Below the pieces are notes generated by a model that saw only the letters and a list, made by a program, of their open reading frames with translations, was not told the origin of the DNA and did not search any database. A DNA stretch of 64,000 nt from Tipula vernalis (lineage: Eukaryota; Arthropoda; Insecta; Diptera; Tipulidae): assembly GCA_958295665.1 (NCBI GenBank), contig OY282558.1, positions 462,928,995 to 462,992,994 on the forward strand. Reading direction: 5' to 3'. This document shows positions 1 through 12,150 of this stretch, piece by piece. Each line of letters begins with the position of its first letter. Positions within the stretch are counted from its first letter, which is position 1. A program made the translations under genes and the position numbers.

Positions 1-1947
1 GCTACACAGAGCTACACACGAGGTTTTTAGTTTCTCTTTACCTGATCCAGACTCAGCTTTCCCACACACAACATATCCAAATTGGGTGTTGTAAAATGGT
101 GGCAGTTCTCGGAATAGGTTGACATGATCGCCCTTGAATAATTGATGGTAAATTTCTGCTCCTAAGAGTAAATCTATTCGATCAGGTACATAAAAGTATG
201 GATCTGCCAAACATAATTCGACCGGAACTGATGATGATTGGAAATCACAGGTCGTCGAAGGTAAGTTGTTTGTGATTTTTGTAAGGACATAAAATTTTAA
301 CTCTACACTATAGGTGGATACTCGAGACTGTATAGTGAGATAAATTTTATGTCGAATGTCTGATTCTTTTCCACTTATGTCTGAAATGGTCTTACATGTA
401 GGATATCGTTTGGCCTTTAAACGATTGCAAGCATCACTTGTAATAAAATTTAAATGAGAACCGCTGTCAAGCAAAGCTCGACATAATAGTTGGTTACCAC
501 ATGATGATGTGGCATTTACGAGTGCTGTGCCTATCATAACTAGCCCCTTTAGATTCGAAGACTTACATGAGGTTGATCGAAGTGTACTGGCGGAAACTTG
601 CGATGGTAAACTGCTGTCTATATTAGACTTATTTTGGTGATTTACGGTCGAATTTTGACTCGTAGTGGTCGACGTGGTATCAATGCTCGATGCATTTACC
701 TTTCTAGGTAAATTGGTCTTTTGATCTCTCACCTGTTGGTAATTTTTGAAATGTAGAATGTCATTGTGTTTGAACGAACAAATTGTGCAAGGTGGACTTG
801 GACACTCACTGACATTATGCTTCTCAACAAGACAATTGGTACACAATCGATTATCTCTTATAAATCTAAAACGCATTTGTGGAGACAATTTCAGGTCCGT
901 AAACGATGGACACTTAACTAAAACATGATCTCCCGAGCAATAAATGCATTTATTGAAATTAGATACTAAAACAGGCGGCCGATAATGTTTTGAAGAAGAC
1001 CTGCGCGTGTTCATAGGTTGACGTGGAGGCTGTTGGGGTGGGTTACTAGCTTGCAATTCACTCAGTAACCGACTTCGACTCCTTAACATTTTAACCAATT
1101 CTGGGAAAGCAAGGATTTCGTTGGATTTTGATTTCTTAATGACTTCCGTTCGCGAAGTATGGTCTAATCTCTGAATGATATGATGAGTAAGCATTAAGTC
1201 CCATTCTTCGATCTTTACTTTGAGTGATTTAAGAGCGTTATAGTTTTTTACGATATTATCGATAAAGATTTGCAACGATTTAGCGGAATTTTCTTGAGGC
1301 GACTTAATGTCGTAAATTGCCTTCATATGAACTCTTTGGATGGACACTTCATTATTATAACGGTCACAAATTGATTCCCAAGCTACGGTATAGTTCTCTG
1401 CGGTTACTGGCAAATTTTCGATGATATTGTATGCTGAACCAGACCGAATATGCGAAATTAAATAGACGAACTTAACCGTTTGATCAATATTCTTACTGTG
1501 GATTAAATCTACAAACACGTCCCTAAAGGCTAGCCACTCCGATTCAGCACCACTGAATGAAGGGAGCTTTAGTTCGGGCAACCGAATTCCCATTGAGTTA
1601 TTACTTGAAGAAAGATCATGTATCGACTCGTTGTGAAATGACGCGGACGAAATGGTTTCTTCTGCTTTCTTTAGTTCGTGGATTCGAGTCAATATCATGG
1701 ACTCTAGTTTTCCATATTCTTCCTCAAAATTATCACGATCAGTTGAAGGGATGGCGTCAGTAATTTCAATTTTCAGTTGTACCATACTATATTTTTCATA
1801 TACCATTTGAATCCGACGTAACAAAGACTCATATGTTCCGAGAGAGGACGCAGAACTACATTGATTCTTAAAAAGTGTCAATTGGCCTTTATAGGCTGCA
1901 CGCTGCTTTTTCAATAAATCTAAATTAACTACATCGTCAAGCGACAT
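1..1947 (-). CDS. BEL/Pao Gag-protease polyprotein (N-terminal 649 residues, C-terminus outside window)
   Basis: I translated this frame codon by codon from ATG at 1947-1945 and found no stop to position 1. The next in-frame stop upstream is at 1992-1990. Residues about 1-110 are charged and helical. Residues about 120-270 match the BEL/Pao gag core (DUF1759 type): LPELKLPSFSG followed by EWLAFRDVF, then NLPVTAENY and WESICDRYNN. A CCHC knuckle uses C334, C337, H341 and C346. A second uses C369, C372, H377 and C382, followed by a further C387/C390/H394 set. The aspartic protease begins near 470, with catalytic LLDSGS (D494) and the family LLGAEIY motif near 594-600. In this family the protein packages element RNA in cytoplasmic particles and the protease cuts the polyprotein. 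Pol domains are not visible here. Confidence 0.88.
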   Translation of the reverse strand, partial: MSLDDVVNLDLLKKQRAAYKGQLTLFKNQCSSASSLGTYESLLRRIQMVYEKYSMVQLKIEITDAIPSTDRDNFEEEYGKLESMILTRIHELKKAEETISSASFHNESIHDLSSSNNSMGIRLPELKLPSFSGAESEWLAFRDVFVDLIHSKNIDQTVKFVYLISHIRSGSAYNIIENLPVTAENYTVAWESICDRYNNEVSIQRVHMKAIYDIKSPQENSAKSLQIFIDNIVKNYNALKSLKVKIEEWDLMLTHHIIQRLDHTSRTEVIKKSKSNEILAFPELVKMLRSRSRLLSELQASNPPQQPPRQPMNTRRSSSKHYRPPVLVSNFNKCIYCSGDHVLVKCPSFTDLKLSPQMRFRFIRDNRLCTNCLVEKHNVSECPSPPCTICSFKHNDILHFKNYQQVRDQKTNLPRKVNASSIDTTSTTTSQNSTVNHQNKSNIDSSLPSQVSASTLRSTSCKSSNLKGLVMIGTALVNATSSCGNQLLCRALLDSGSHLNFITSDACNRLKAKRYPTCKTISDISGKESDIRHKIYLTIQSRVSTYSVELKFYVLTKITNNLPSTTCDFQSSSVPVELCLADPYFYVPDRIDLLLGAEIYHQLFKGDHVNLFRELPPFYNTQFGYVVCGKAESGSGKEKLKTSCVALCS

Positions 1948-2854
1948 TTTGGGAAGATTATTATTATAAACGAAACTAAAATCACCGTATCAATGAAGGG
2001 TATAATCAAACAATTTAACTTTTACAACTTATGCTAAGAATATAAATTTAGTCAGAAAATTATGTATAAACTACTAAAGTATTACTTACTCCTATAACTC
2101 GACTAATATCGAATAGTGAATAACAATTATGATGTACAATTATGATATCCTGTGGTTGATTCTCGAATTATATACCACAAAATGGCTCTGATGAAAGTAT
2201 TCTGACCTTCAGAAATACAAATGTAATGATGACGTAATTGAACGGATAAATTTTATAAATGACGATGTCCGTTTTAATTATCCGTAGGTAATATTCGATG
2301 TACTGTTCGTAATGTTATGTCCAATTTGAAACCAAACGATGGTGATGTAAATTGCCTTTGAATAAGCAAATGTTGAATTAAACGCCCGATGTCCGATGTA
2401 TAGTGTTTGGTAAATGGCGTGCGTATACAGCAATCAAAATACTTCTCAATTTAATGAATATTGTGATGAATATAATTATAACTAATTCAATGATTGGTTG
2501 TTGAAGTAGGCGATAATGTTGTTTAAAATGATGACTCACGGTGTGAAAACAATTTCCCGTTGATTAAATTATACACGTGTCTGTTAATCTTTACCAACAA
2601 TGACGGCAGTACTCAATTGTGTTGTAAAAATGTGTTACCGTTACAGTTGGTACTGGATAATTACTGCTAGACTATGTGCACGGCTATGTGTAACAGTAGA
2701 CCGTAAATTTGTTGCACTACATATGGATATGATACTTCACTGTAAATGTGCGTTCGAGGTATGTACTTAACTTTCGATGCTGTACGTTTGTATTATCCCA
2801 CAATAGTGAAACATGCACAAATTTACGAGCTTTGTAGCGAACGATGATGCCGTA
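1948..2854 (-). other. BEL/Pao 5' untranslated leader
   Basis: About 0.9 kb lies between the primer-binding site and the gag start. It has no open frame of note and no recognisable motif. It would hold the packaging signal of the element, but no specific structure could be supported by eye. Confidence 0.5.
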
Positions 2855-2871
2855 TCCGGCTCGAAGGACCA
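2855..2871 (-). promoter_or_regulatory. Primer-binding site complementary to tRNA-Tyr 3' end
   Basis: The plus strand reads TCCGGCTCGAAGGACCA. This is the 3' T-stem, acceptor strand and CCA end of animal tRNA-Tyr, whose acceptor 5' strand is CCTTCGA. The minus (element) strand is therefore complementary over 17 nt, as required for priming minus-strand DNA synthesis. It sits 5 bp inside the LTR. The tRNA sequence is from general knowledge, not a search. Confidence 0.75.
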
Positions 2872-2876
2872 ATAAA

Positions 2877-3592
2877 TGGCGACGCTGGATAAAAATAATT
2901 GTCGCCGTGTTTAAATTACAAAAAATTTGCAGGTCACAAATACGTTAGCTTATTCGTAAACTAATCGACGATAATTAAATAAAACTATATTTTGTATTGT
3001 GACACTTCACTTAATTATTTATTTACTCGAAGATAATTTTGAATATAATAAAAAATAATGTCGATGATTTTACATATATATTTTTTATTTGACTTATTCT
3101 TACAATGATCAATGACAGACTCATTCCAATTTTTTCCCACCACCAAATATTTTTCAAGCTGACCCTAGTGGCATTTGCCGTCAAAAAAGAATGTACCTTT
3201 CGAATTACTACTATACGCAACCAAAATTCGAGTTCGAAAAATACATTTGTAATGATGGCGTTTGTTGACATTTTAACACAAGAAATGTCACAACAAACTA
3301 ATTTATTTACAACATACATTTCAAAGTATGTATATTTATTTAATTATATTAATGGATTATACAATATAAAATATAACATTTAATAAGATAAGTATATGTA
3401 TAACAAATAATACTCTTTAAATGTACTACAATATAATTTTTGGTTTCTTTAGATAAATCATCATGGATATTATGTGTTTTCAACGCAAAAACAACTCGGG
3501 TAACTATTATAATGTTTTGATGAACATTTAAGTTCATGTATTTTAGTATTTCTTCTTGTTTTAGGAATGATGATTACTCTGGCGTTACCACA
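2877..3592 (-). repeat. 5' long terminal repeat of the BEL/Pao element
   Basis: On the minus strand the segment begins TGTGGTAACGCCAG at 3592 and ends GCGTCGCCA at 2877, giving the TG..CA ends expected of an LTR. Two observations fix the ends. The tRNA-Tyr-like primer site lies 5 bp inside the inner end, and satellite DNA starts on the next base after the outer end. The length of 716 bp is normal for BEL/Pao. The second LTR is outside the window, so the boundaries are inferred and not confirmed by LTR-LTR comparison. Small open frames here, such as those near 3023-3383, have no recognisable product. Confidence 0.68.
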
Positions 3593-6500
3593 TACATTTC
3601 ACAGAAAAATCGATTCGAAGAAAATCACCTTACTATAGCTCAGCAGATTCAGAGCTGTAAAAATCCGAAATCTGCAATTGTGCTCCGATTGCGGTTCTTG
3701 ATACCTTAAATGAAAGGTCACGAGACCTGTAATTGCTATACCATACATTTCGAAGAAAGTCCGATTCGAAGAAAATCGCCTTACTATAGCTCATCCGATG
3801 CAGAGCTGTAAAAATCCGAAATCTGCAATTCTGCTCCGATTGCGGTTCTTGATACCTCAAATGATAGGTCTCGGGACTTGTAATTGTTATTCCAAACCGC
3901 ATTAAAATTGGTTGATTATTTCCATACATTTCACAGAAAAATCGATTCGAAGAAAATCAATTTACTATAGCTCAGCAGATTCAGAGCTGTAAAAATCCGA
4001 AATCTGCAATTGTGCTCCGATTGCGGTTCTTGATACCTTAAATGATTGGTCACGAGACCTGAAATTGCTATATCATACATTTCGTAGAAAGTTCGATTCG
4101 AAGAAAATCACCTTACTATAGCTCATCCGATTCAGAGCTGTAAAAATCCGAAATCTGCAATTGTGCTCCGATTGCGGTTCTTGATACCTCAAATGATAGG
4201 TCTCGGGACTTGTAATTGTTATTCCAAGCCGCATTAAAATTGGTTAATTATTTCCATACATTTCACAGAAAAATCGATTCGAAGAAAATCACCTTACTAT
4301 AGCACAGCAGATTCAGAGCTGTAAAAATCCGAAATCTGCAATTGTGCTCCGATTGCGGTTCTTGATACCTTAAATGATAGGTCACGAGACCTGTAATTGC
4401 TATACCATACATTTCGAAAAAAGTCCAATTCGAAGAAAATCGCCTTACTATAGCTCAGCCGATTCAGAGCTGTAAAAATCCGAAATCTGAAATTGTGCTC
4501 CGATTGCGGTTCTTGATACCTCAAATAATAGGTCTCGGGACTTGTAATTGTTATGCCAAGCCGCATTAAAATTGGTTGATTATTCCATACATTTCACAGA
4601 AAAATCGATTCGAAGAAAATCAACTTACTCGTACTATCCTAGCTCAGCCGATTCAGAGCTGTACAAATCCGAAATCTGCAATTGTGCTCCGATTGCGGTT
4701 CTTGATACCTCAAATGATAGGTCACGAGACCTGTAATTGCTATACCATACATTTCGAAGAAAGTCCGATTCGAAGAAAATCGCCTTACAATAGCTCAGCC
4801 GATTCAGAGCTGTAAAAATCCGAAATCTGCAATTGTGCTCCGATTGCGGTTCTTGATACCTCAAATGATAGGTCTCGGGACTTGTAATTGTTATGCCAAG
4901 CCGCATTAAAATTGGTTGATTATTTCCATACATTTCACAGAAAAATCGATTCGAAGAAAATCACCTTACTATAGCTCAGCAGATTCAGAGCTGTAAAAAT
5001 CCGAAATCTGCAATTGTGCTCCGATTGCGGTTCTTGATACCTTAAATGAAAGGTCACGAGACGTGTAATTGCTATACCATACATTTCGAAGAAAGTCCGA
5101 TTCGAAGAAAATCGCCTTACTATAGCTCATCCGATGCAGAGCTGTAAAAATCCGAAATCTGCAATTGTGCTCCGATTGCGGTTCTTGATACCTTAAATGA
5201 TTGGTCAGGAGACCTGAAATTGCTATATCATATATTTCGTAGAAAGTTCGATTCGAAGAAAATCACCTTACTATAGCTCAGCCGATTCAGAGCTGTAAAA
5301 ATCCGAAATCTGCAATTGTGCTCCGATTGCGGTTCTTGATACCTTAAATGATAGATCACGAGACCTGTAATTGCTATACCATACATTTCGTAGCAAGTTC
5401 GATTCGAAGAAAATCGCCTTACTATAGCTCAGCCGACTCAGAGCTGTAAAAATCCGAAATCTGCAATTGTGCTCCGATTGCGGTTCTTGATACCTTAAAT
5501 GATAGGTCACGAGACCTGTAATTGCTATACCATACATTTCGTAGAAAGTTCGATTCGAAGAATATCACCTTACTATAGCTCCGCCGATTCAGAGCTGTAA
5601 AAATCCGAAATCTGCAATTGTGCTCCGATTGCGGTTCTTGATACCTCAAATGATAGGTCTCGGGACTTGTAATTGTTATGCCAAACCGCATTAAAATTGG
5701 TTGATTATTTCCATACATTTCACAGAAAAATCGATTCGAAGAAAATCAACTTACTATAGCTCAGCCGATTCTGAGCTGTAAAAATCCGAAATCTGCAATT
5801 GTGCTCCGATTGCGGTTTTTGATACCTCAAATGATAGGTCACGAGACCTGTAATTGCTATACCATACATTTCGAAGAAAGTCCGATTCGAAGAAAATCGC
5901 CTTACTATAGCTCAGCCGATTCAGAGCTGTAAAAATCCGAAATCTGCAATTGTGCTCCGATTGCGGTTCTTGATACCTCAAATGATAGGTCTCGGGACTT
6001 GTAATTGTTATTCCAAGCCGCATTAAAATTGGTTGATTATTTCCATACATTTCACAGAAAAATCGATTCGAAGAAAATCACCTTACTATAGCTCAGCCGA
6101 TTCAGAGCTGTAAAAATCCGAAATCTGCAATTGTGCTCCGATTGCGGTTCTTGATACCTTAAATGATAGATCACGTGACCTGTAATTGCTATACCATACA
6201 TTTCGTAGAAAGTTCGATCCGAAGAAAATCGCCTTACTATAGCTCAGCCGATTCAGAGCTGTAAAAATCCAAAATCTGCAATTGTGCTCTGATTGCGGTT
6301 CTTGATACCTTAAATGATAGGTCACGAGACCTGTAATTGCTATACCATACATTTCGTAGAAAGTTCGAATCGAAGAAAATCACCTTACAATAGCTCAGCC
6401 GATTCAGAGCTGTAAAATCCGAAATCTGCAATTGTGCTCCGATTGCGGTTCTTGATACCTCAAATGATAGGTCTTGGGACTTGTAATTGTTATGCCAAAC

Positions 6501-7190
6501 CTCATTAAAATTGGTTAATTATTTCTATACATTTCACAGAAAAATCGATTCGAAGAAAATCACCTTACTATAGCTCAGCCGATTCAGAGCTGTAAAAATC
6601 CGAAATCTGCAATTGTGCTCCGATTGCGGTTCTTGATACCTTAAATGATAGATCACGAGACCTGTAATTGCTATACAATTCATTTCGTAGAAAGTTCGAT
6701 TCGAAGAAAATCGCCTTACTATAGCTCAGCCGATTCAGAGCTGTAAAAATCCGAAATCTGCAATTGTGCTCCGATTGCGGTTCTTGATACCTTAAATGAT
6801 AGGTCACGAGACCTGTAATTGCTATATCATACATTTCGTAGAAAGTTCGATTCGAAGAAAATCACCTTACTATAGCTCAGCCGATTCAGAGCTGTAAAAA
6901 TCCGAAATCTGCAATTGTGCTCCGATTGCGGTTCTTGATACCTTAAATGATTGGTCACGAGACCTGAAATTGCTATATCATACGTTTCGTAGAAAGTTCG
7001 ATTCGAAGAAAATCACCTTACTATAGCTCAGCCGATTCAGAGCTGTAAAAATCCGAAATCTGAAACTGTGCTCCGATTGCGGTTCTTGATACCTCAAATA
7101 ATAGGTCTCAGGACTTGTAATTGTTATGCCAAGCCGCATTAAAATTGGTTGATTATTTCCATACATTTCACAGAAAAATCGATTCGAAGA
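3593..7190 (+). repeat. Higher-order block, first copy of a ~3.6-kb duplicated segment
   Basis: This segment recurs at 8469-12549. Rare variants shared at a 4876-bp offset include a GATGCAGAGC monomer with CAATTCTGCTCC and a 9-bp longer TTACTCGTACTATCC junction (near 4626 and 9502). From about 5422 on the offset becomes 5359 bp, because the second copy has gained an extra A-A-B unit (483 bp). Confidence 0.85.
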
Positions 7191-10100
7191 AAATCAACTT
7201 ACTCGTACTATCCTAGCTCAGCCGATTCAGAGCTGTAAAAATCCGAAATCTGCAATTGTGCTCCGATTGCGGTTCTTGATACCTCAAATGATAGGTCACG
7301 AGACCTGTAATTGCTATACCATACATTTCGAAGAAAGTCCGATTCGAAGAAAATCGCCTTACTATAGCTCAGCCGATTCAGAGCTGTAAAAATCCGAAAT
7401 CTGCAATTGTGCTCCGATTGCGGTTCTTGATACCTCAAATGATAGGTCTCGGGACTTGTAATTGTTATTCCAAGCCGCATTAAAATTGGTTGATTATTTC
7501 CATACATTTCACAGAAAAATCGATTCGAAGAAAATCAATTTACTATAGCTCAGCAGATTCAGAGCTGTAAAAATCCGAAATCTGCAATTGTGCTCCGATT
7601 GCGGTTCTTGATACCTTAAATGAAAGGTCACGAGACGTGTAATTGCTATACCATACATTTCGAAGAAAGTCCAATTCGAAGAAAATCGCCTTACTATAGC
7701 TCATCCGATGCAGAACTGTAAAAATCCGAAATCTGCAATTGTGCTCCGATTGCGGTTCTTGATACCTTAAATGATTGGTCAGGAGACCTGAAATTGCTAT
7801 ATCATATATTTCGTAGAAAGTTCGATTCGAAGAAAATCACCTTACTATAGCTCAGCCGATTCAGAGCTGTAAAAATCCGAAATCTGCAATTGTGCTCCGA
7901 TTGCGGTTCTTGATACCTCAAATGATAGGTCTCGGGACTTGTAATTGTTATTTCAAGCCGCATTAAAATTGGTTGATTATTTCCATACATTTCACAGAAA
8001 AATCGATTCGAAGAAAATCAATTTACTATAGCTCAGCAGATTCAGAGCTGTAAAAATCCGAAATCTGCAATTGTGCTCCGATTGCGGTTCTTGATACCTT
8101 AAATGAAAGGTCACGAGACGTGTTATTGCTATACCATACATTTCGAAGAAAGTCCGATTCGAAGAAAATCGCCTTACTATAGCTCATCCGATTCAGAGCT
8201 CTACAAATCCGAAATCTGCAATTGTGCTCCGATTGCGGTTCTTGATACCTTAAATGATAGGTCACGAGACGTGTAATTGCTATACCATACATTTCGAAGA
8301 AAGTCCGATTAGAAGAAAATCGCCTTACAATAGCTCAGCCGATTCAGAGCTGTAAAAATCCGAAATCTGCAATTGTGCTCCGATTGCGGTTCTTGATACC
8401 TCAAATGATAGGTCTCGGGACTTGTAATTGTTATGCCAAGCCGCATTAAAATTGGTTGATTATTTCCATACATTTCACAGAAAAATCGATTCGAAGAAAA
8501 TCACCTTACTATAGCTCAGCAGATTCAGAGCTGTAAAAATCCGAAATCTGCAATTGTGCTCCGATTGCGGTTCTTGATACCTTAAATGAAAGGTCACGAG
8601 ACCTGTAATTGCTATACCATACATTTCGAAGAAAGTCCGATTCGAAGAAAATCGCCTTACTATAGCTCATCCGATGCAGAGCTGTAAAAATCCGAAATCT
8701 GCAATTCTGCTCCGATTGCGGTTCTTGATACCTCAAATGATAGGTCTCGGGACTTGTAATTGTTATTCCAAACCGCATTAAAATTGGTTGATTATTTCCA
8801 TACATTTCACAGAAAAATCGATTCGAAGAAAATCAATTTACTATAGCTCAGCCGATTCAGAGCTGTAAAAATCCGAAATCTGCAATTGTGCTCCGATTGC
8901 GGTTCTTGATACCTTAAATGATTGGTCACGAAACCTGAAATTGCTATATCATACATTTCGTAGAAAGTTCGATTCGAAGAAAATCACCTTACTATAGCTC
9001 ATCCGATTCAGAGCTGTAAAAATCCGAAATCTGCAATTGTGCTCCGATTGCGGTTCTTGATACCTCAAATGATAGGTCTCGGGACTTGTAATTGTTATTC
9101 CAAGCCGCATTAAAATTGGTTAATTATTTCCATACATTTCACAGAAAAATCGATTCGAAGAAAATCACCTTACTATAGCACAGCAGATTCAGAGCTGTAA
9201 AAATCCGAAATCTGCAATTGTGCTCCGATTGCGGTTCTTGATACCTTAAATGATAGGTCACGAGACCTGTAATTGCTATACCATACATTTCGAAAAAAGT
9301 CCAATTCGAAGAAAATCGCCTTACTATAGCTCAGCCGATTCAGAGCTGTAAAAATCCGAAATCTGAAATTGTGCTCCGATTGCGGTTCTTGATACCTCAA
9401 ATAATAGGTCTCGGGACTTGTAATTGTTATGCCAAGCCGCATTAAAATTGGTTGATTATTCCATACATTTCACAGAAAAATCGATTCGAAGAAAATCAAC
9501 TTACTCGTACTATCCTAGCTCAGCCGATTCAGAGCTGTAAAAATCCGAAATCTGCAATTGTGCTCCGATTGCGGTTCTTGATACCTCAAATGATAGGTCA
9601 CGAGACCTGTAATTGCTATACCATACATTTCGAAGAAAGTCCGATTCGAAGAAAATCGCCTTACAATAGCTCAGCCGATTCAGAGCTGTAAAAATCCGAA
9701 ATCTGCAATTGTGCTCCGATTGCGGTTCTTGATACCTCAAATGATAGGTCTCGGGACTTGTAATTGTTATGCCAAGCCGCATTAAAATTGGTTGATTATT
9801 TCCATACATTTCACAGAAAAATCGATTCGAAGAAAATCACCTTACTATAGCTCAGCAGATTCAGAGCTGTAAAAATCCGAAATCTGCAATTGTGCTCCGA
9901 TTGCGGTTCTTGATACCTTAAATGAAAGGTCACGAGACGTGTAATTGCTATACCATACATTTCGAAGAAAGTCCGATTCGAAGAAAATCGCCTTACTATA
10001 GCTCATCCGATGCAGAGCTGTAAAAATCCGAAATCTGCAATTGTGCTCCGATTGCGGTTCTTGATACCTTAAATGATTGGTCAGGAGACCTGAAATTGCT

Positions 10101-12052
10101 ATATCATATATTTCGTAGAAAGTTCGATTCGAAGAAAATCACCTTACTATAGCTCAGCCGATTCAGAGCTGTAAAAATCCGAAATCTGCAATTGTGCTCC
10201 GATTGCGGTTCTTGATACCTTAAATGATAGATCACGAGACCTGTAATTGCTATACCATACATTTCGTGGCAAGTTCGATTCGAAGAAAATCGCCTTACTA
10301 TAGCTCAGCCGACTCAGAGCTGTAAAAATCCGAAATCTGCAATTGTGCTCCGATTGCGGTTCTTGATACCTTAAATGATAGGTCTCGGGACTTGTAATTG
10401 TTATGCCAAACCGCATTAAAATTGGTTGATTATTTCCATACATTTCACAGAAAAATCGATTCGAAGAAAATCACCTTACTATAGCTCAGCAGATTCAGAG
10501 CTGTAAAAATCCGAAATCTGCAATTGTGCTCCGATTGCGGTTCTTGATACCTTAAATGAAAGGTCACGAGACGTGTAATTGCTATACCATACATTTCGAA
10601 GAAAGTCCGATTCGAAGAAAATCGCCTTACTATAGCTCATCCGATGCAGAGCTGTAAAAATCCGAAATCTGCAATTGTGCTCCGATTGCGGTTCTTGATA
10701 CCTTAAATGATTGGTCAGGAGACCTGAAATTGCTATATCATATATTTCGTAGAAAGTTCGATTCGAAGAAAATCACCTTACTATAGCTCAGCCGATTCAG
10801 AGCTGTAAAAATCCGAAATCTGCAATTGTGCTCCGATTGCGGTTCTTGATACCTTAAATGATAGATCACGAGACCTGTAATTGCTATACCATACATTTCG
10901 TAGAAAGTTCGATTCGAAGAATATCACCTTACTATAGCTCCGCCGATTCAGAGCTGTAAAAATCCGAAATCTGCAATTGTGCTCCGATTGCGGTTCTTGA
11001 TACCTCAAATGATAGGTCTCGGGACTTGTAATTGTTATGCCAAACCGCATTAAAATTGGTTGATTATTTCCATACATTTCACAGAAAAATCGATTCGAAG
11101 AAAATCAACTTACTATAGCTCAGCCGATTCTGAGCTGTAAAAATCCGAAATCTGCAATTGTGCTCCGATTGCGGTTCTTGATACCTCAAATGATAGGTCA
11201 CGAGACCTGTAATTGCTATACCATACATTTCGAAGAAAGTCCGATTCGAAGAAAATCGCCTTACTATAGCTCAGCCGATTCAGAGCTGTAAAAATCCGAA
11301 ATCTGCAATTGTGCTCCGATTGCGGTTCTTGATACCTCAAATGATAGGTCTCGGGACTTGTAATTGTTATTCCAAGCCGCATTAAAATTGGTTGATTATT
11401 TCCATACATTTCACAGAAAAATCGATTCGAAGAAAATCACCTTACTATAGCTCAGCAGATTCAGAGCTGTAAAAATCCGAAATCTGCAATTGTGCTCCGA
11501 TTGCGGTTCTTGATACCTTAAATGATAGATCACGTGACCTGTAATTGCTATACCATACATTTCGTAGAAAGTTCGATCCGAAGAAAATCGCCTTACTATA
11601 GCTCAGCCGATTCAGAGCTGTAAAAATCCAAAATCTGCAATTGTGCTCTGATTGCGGTTCTTGATACCTTAAATGATAGGTCACGAGACCTGTAATTGCT
11701 ATACCATACATTTCGTAGAAAGTTCGAATCGAAGAAAATCACCTTACAATAGCTCAGCCGATTCAGAGCTGTAAAATCCGAAATCTGCAATTGTGCTCCG
11801 ATTGCGGTTCTTGATACCTCAAATGATAGGTCTTGGGACTTGTAATTGTTATGCCAAACCTCATTAAAATTGGTTAATTATTTCTATACATTTCACAGAA
11901 AAATCGATTCGAAGAAAATCACCTTACTATAGCTCAGCCGATTCAGAGCTGTAAAAATCCGAAATCTGCAATTGTGCTCCGATTGCGGTTCTTGATACCT
12001 TAAATGATAGATCACGAGACCTGTAATTGCTATACCATACATTTCGTAGAAA

Positions 12053-12061
12053 GTTCGATTC
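12053..12061 (+). promoter_or_regulatory. Exact B-box core match in satellite monomer (representative)
   Basis: GTTCGATTC fits the T-loop/B-box core GWTCRANNC. It lies 28 bp before the A-box-like motif of the same monomer and 123 bp after that of a preceding 151-bp monomer. Many A monomers carry GTTCGATTC, others GTCCGATTC, which breaks the match. Promoter activity is unproven. Confidence 0.3.
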
Positions 12062-12072
12062 GAAGAAAATCG

Positions 12073-12150
12073 CCTTACTATAGCTCAGCCGATTCAGAGC
12101 TGTAAAAATCCGAAATCTGCAATTGTGCTCCGATTGCGGTTCTTGATACC
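12073..12150 (+). other. Representative tRNA-like core of the satellite monomer
   Basis: This stretch, repeated nearly unchanged in almost every monomer of both arrays, starts CCTTACTATAGCTCAG. AGCTC (12082-12086) can pair with GAGCT (12097-12101) around a 10-nt loop, like a tRNA D-arm. TAGCTCAGCCG (12081-12091) fits the Pol III A-box consensus TRGYNNANNNG at every fixed position. GCAAT (12119-12123) can pair with ATTGC (12133-12137). GGTTCTTGATACC (12138-12150) resembles a T-arm/B-box with two extra bases. The A-to-B spacing of about 57 nt is longer than in most tRNAs. It is not a functional tRNA gene: no acceptor-stem partner is visible. A tRNA- or SINE-derived origin is inference. Confidence 0.4.

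Larger units (their letters stand above)
1..3592 (-). mobile_element. BEL/Pao LTR retrotransposon, 5' part, running off the left edge
   Basis: Read on the minus strand the order is 5' LTR (3592-2877), primer-binding site (2871-2855), untranslated leader (2854-1948), then a gag-protease frame (1947 to 1). Reverse transcriptase, RNase H, integrase and the 3' LTR would lie to the left of the window. The family call rests on the BEL-type gag core, the paired CCHC zinc knuckles and the DSG protease. The coding part has no stop or frameshift over 649 codons, so the copy looks young. The outer LTR end abuts satellite sequence at 3593 without any spacer, so the element probably inserted into the satellite array. 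The missing left flank should then be satellite too, with a short target duplication. Confidence 0.85.

Noticed and set aside
746..1763. Plus-strand frames at 746-928 and 1557-1763
   Set aside because: They are antisense shadows of the BEL/Pao gag frame.
2140..2172. TGTGGT..ACCACA as the inner LTR end and primer site
   Set aside because: The bases do not match a nuclear tRNA end, whereas 2855-2871 matches tRNA-Tyr over 17 nt next to a TG..CA LTR.
3023..3383. 98- and 92-residue frames on opposite strands
   Set aside because: They overlap each other inside the LTR, are low-complexity and have no recognisable motif.
12073..12150. Functional tRNA gene
   Set aside because: The D-arm-like part is good, but there is no acceptor stem closing, the T-arm-like part has extra bases, and a plausible anticodon arm is lacking.
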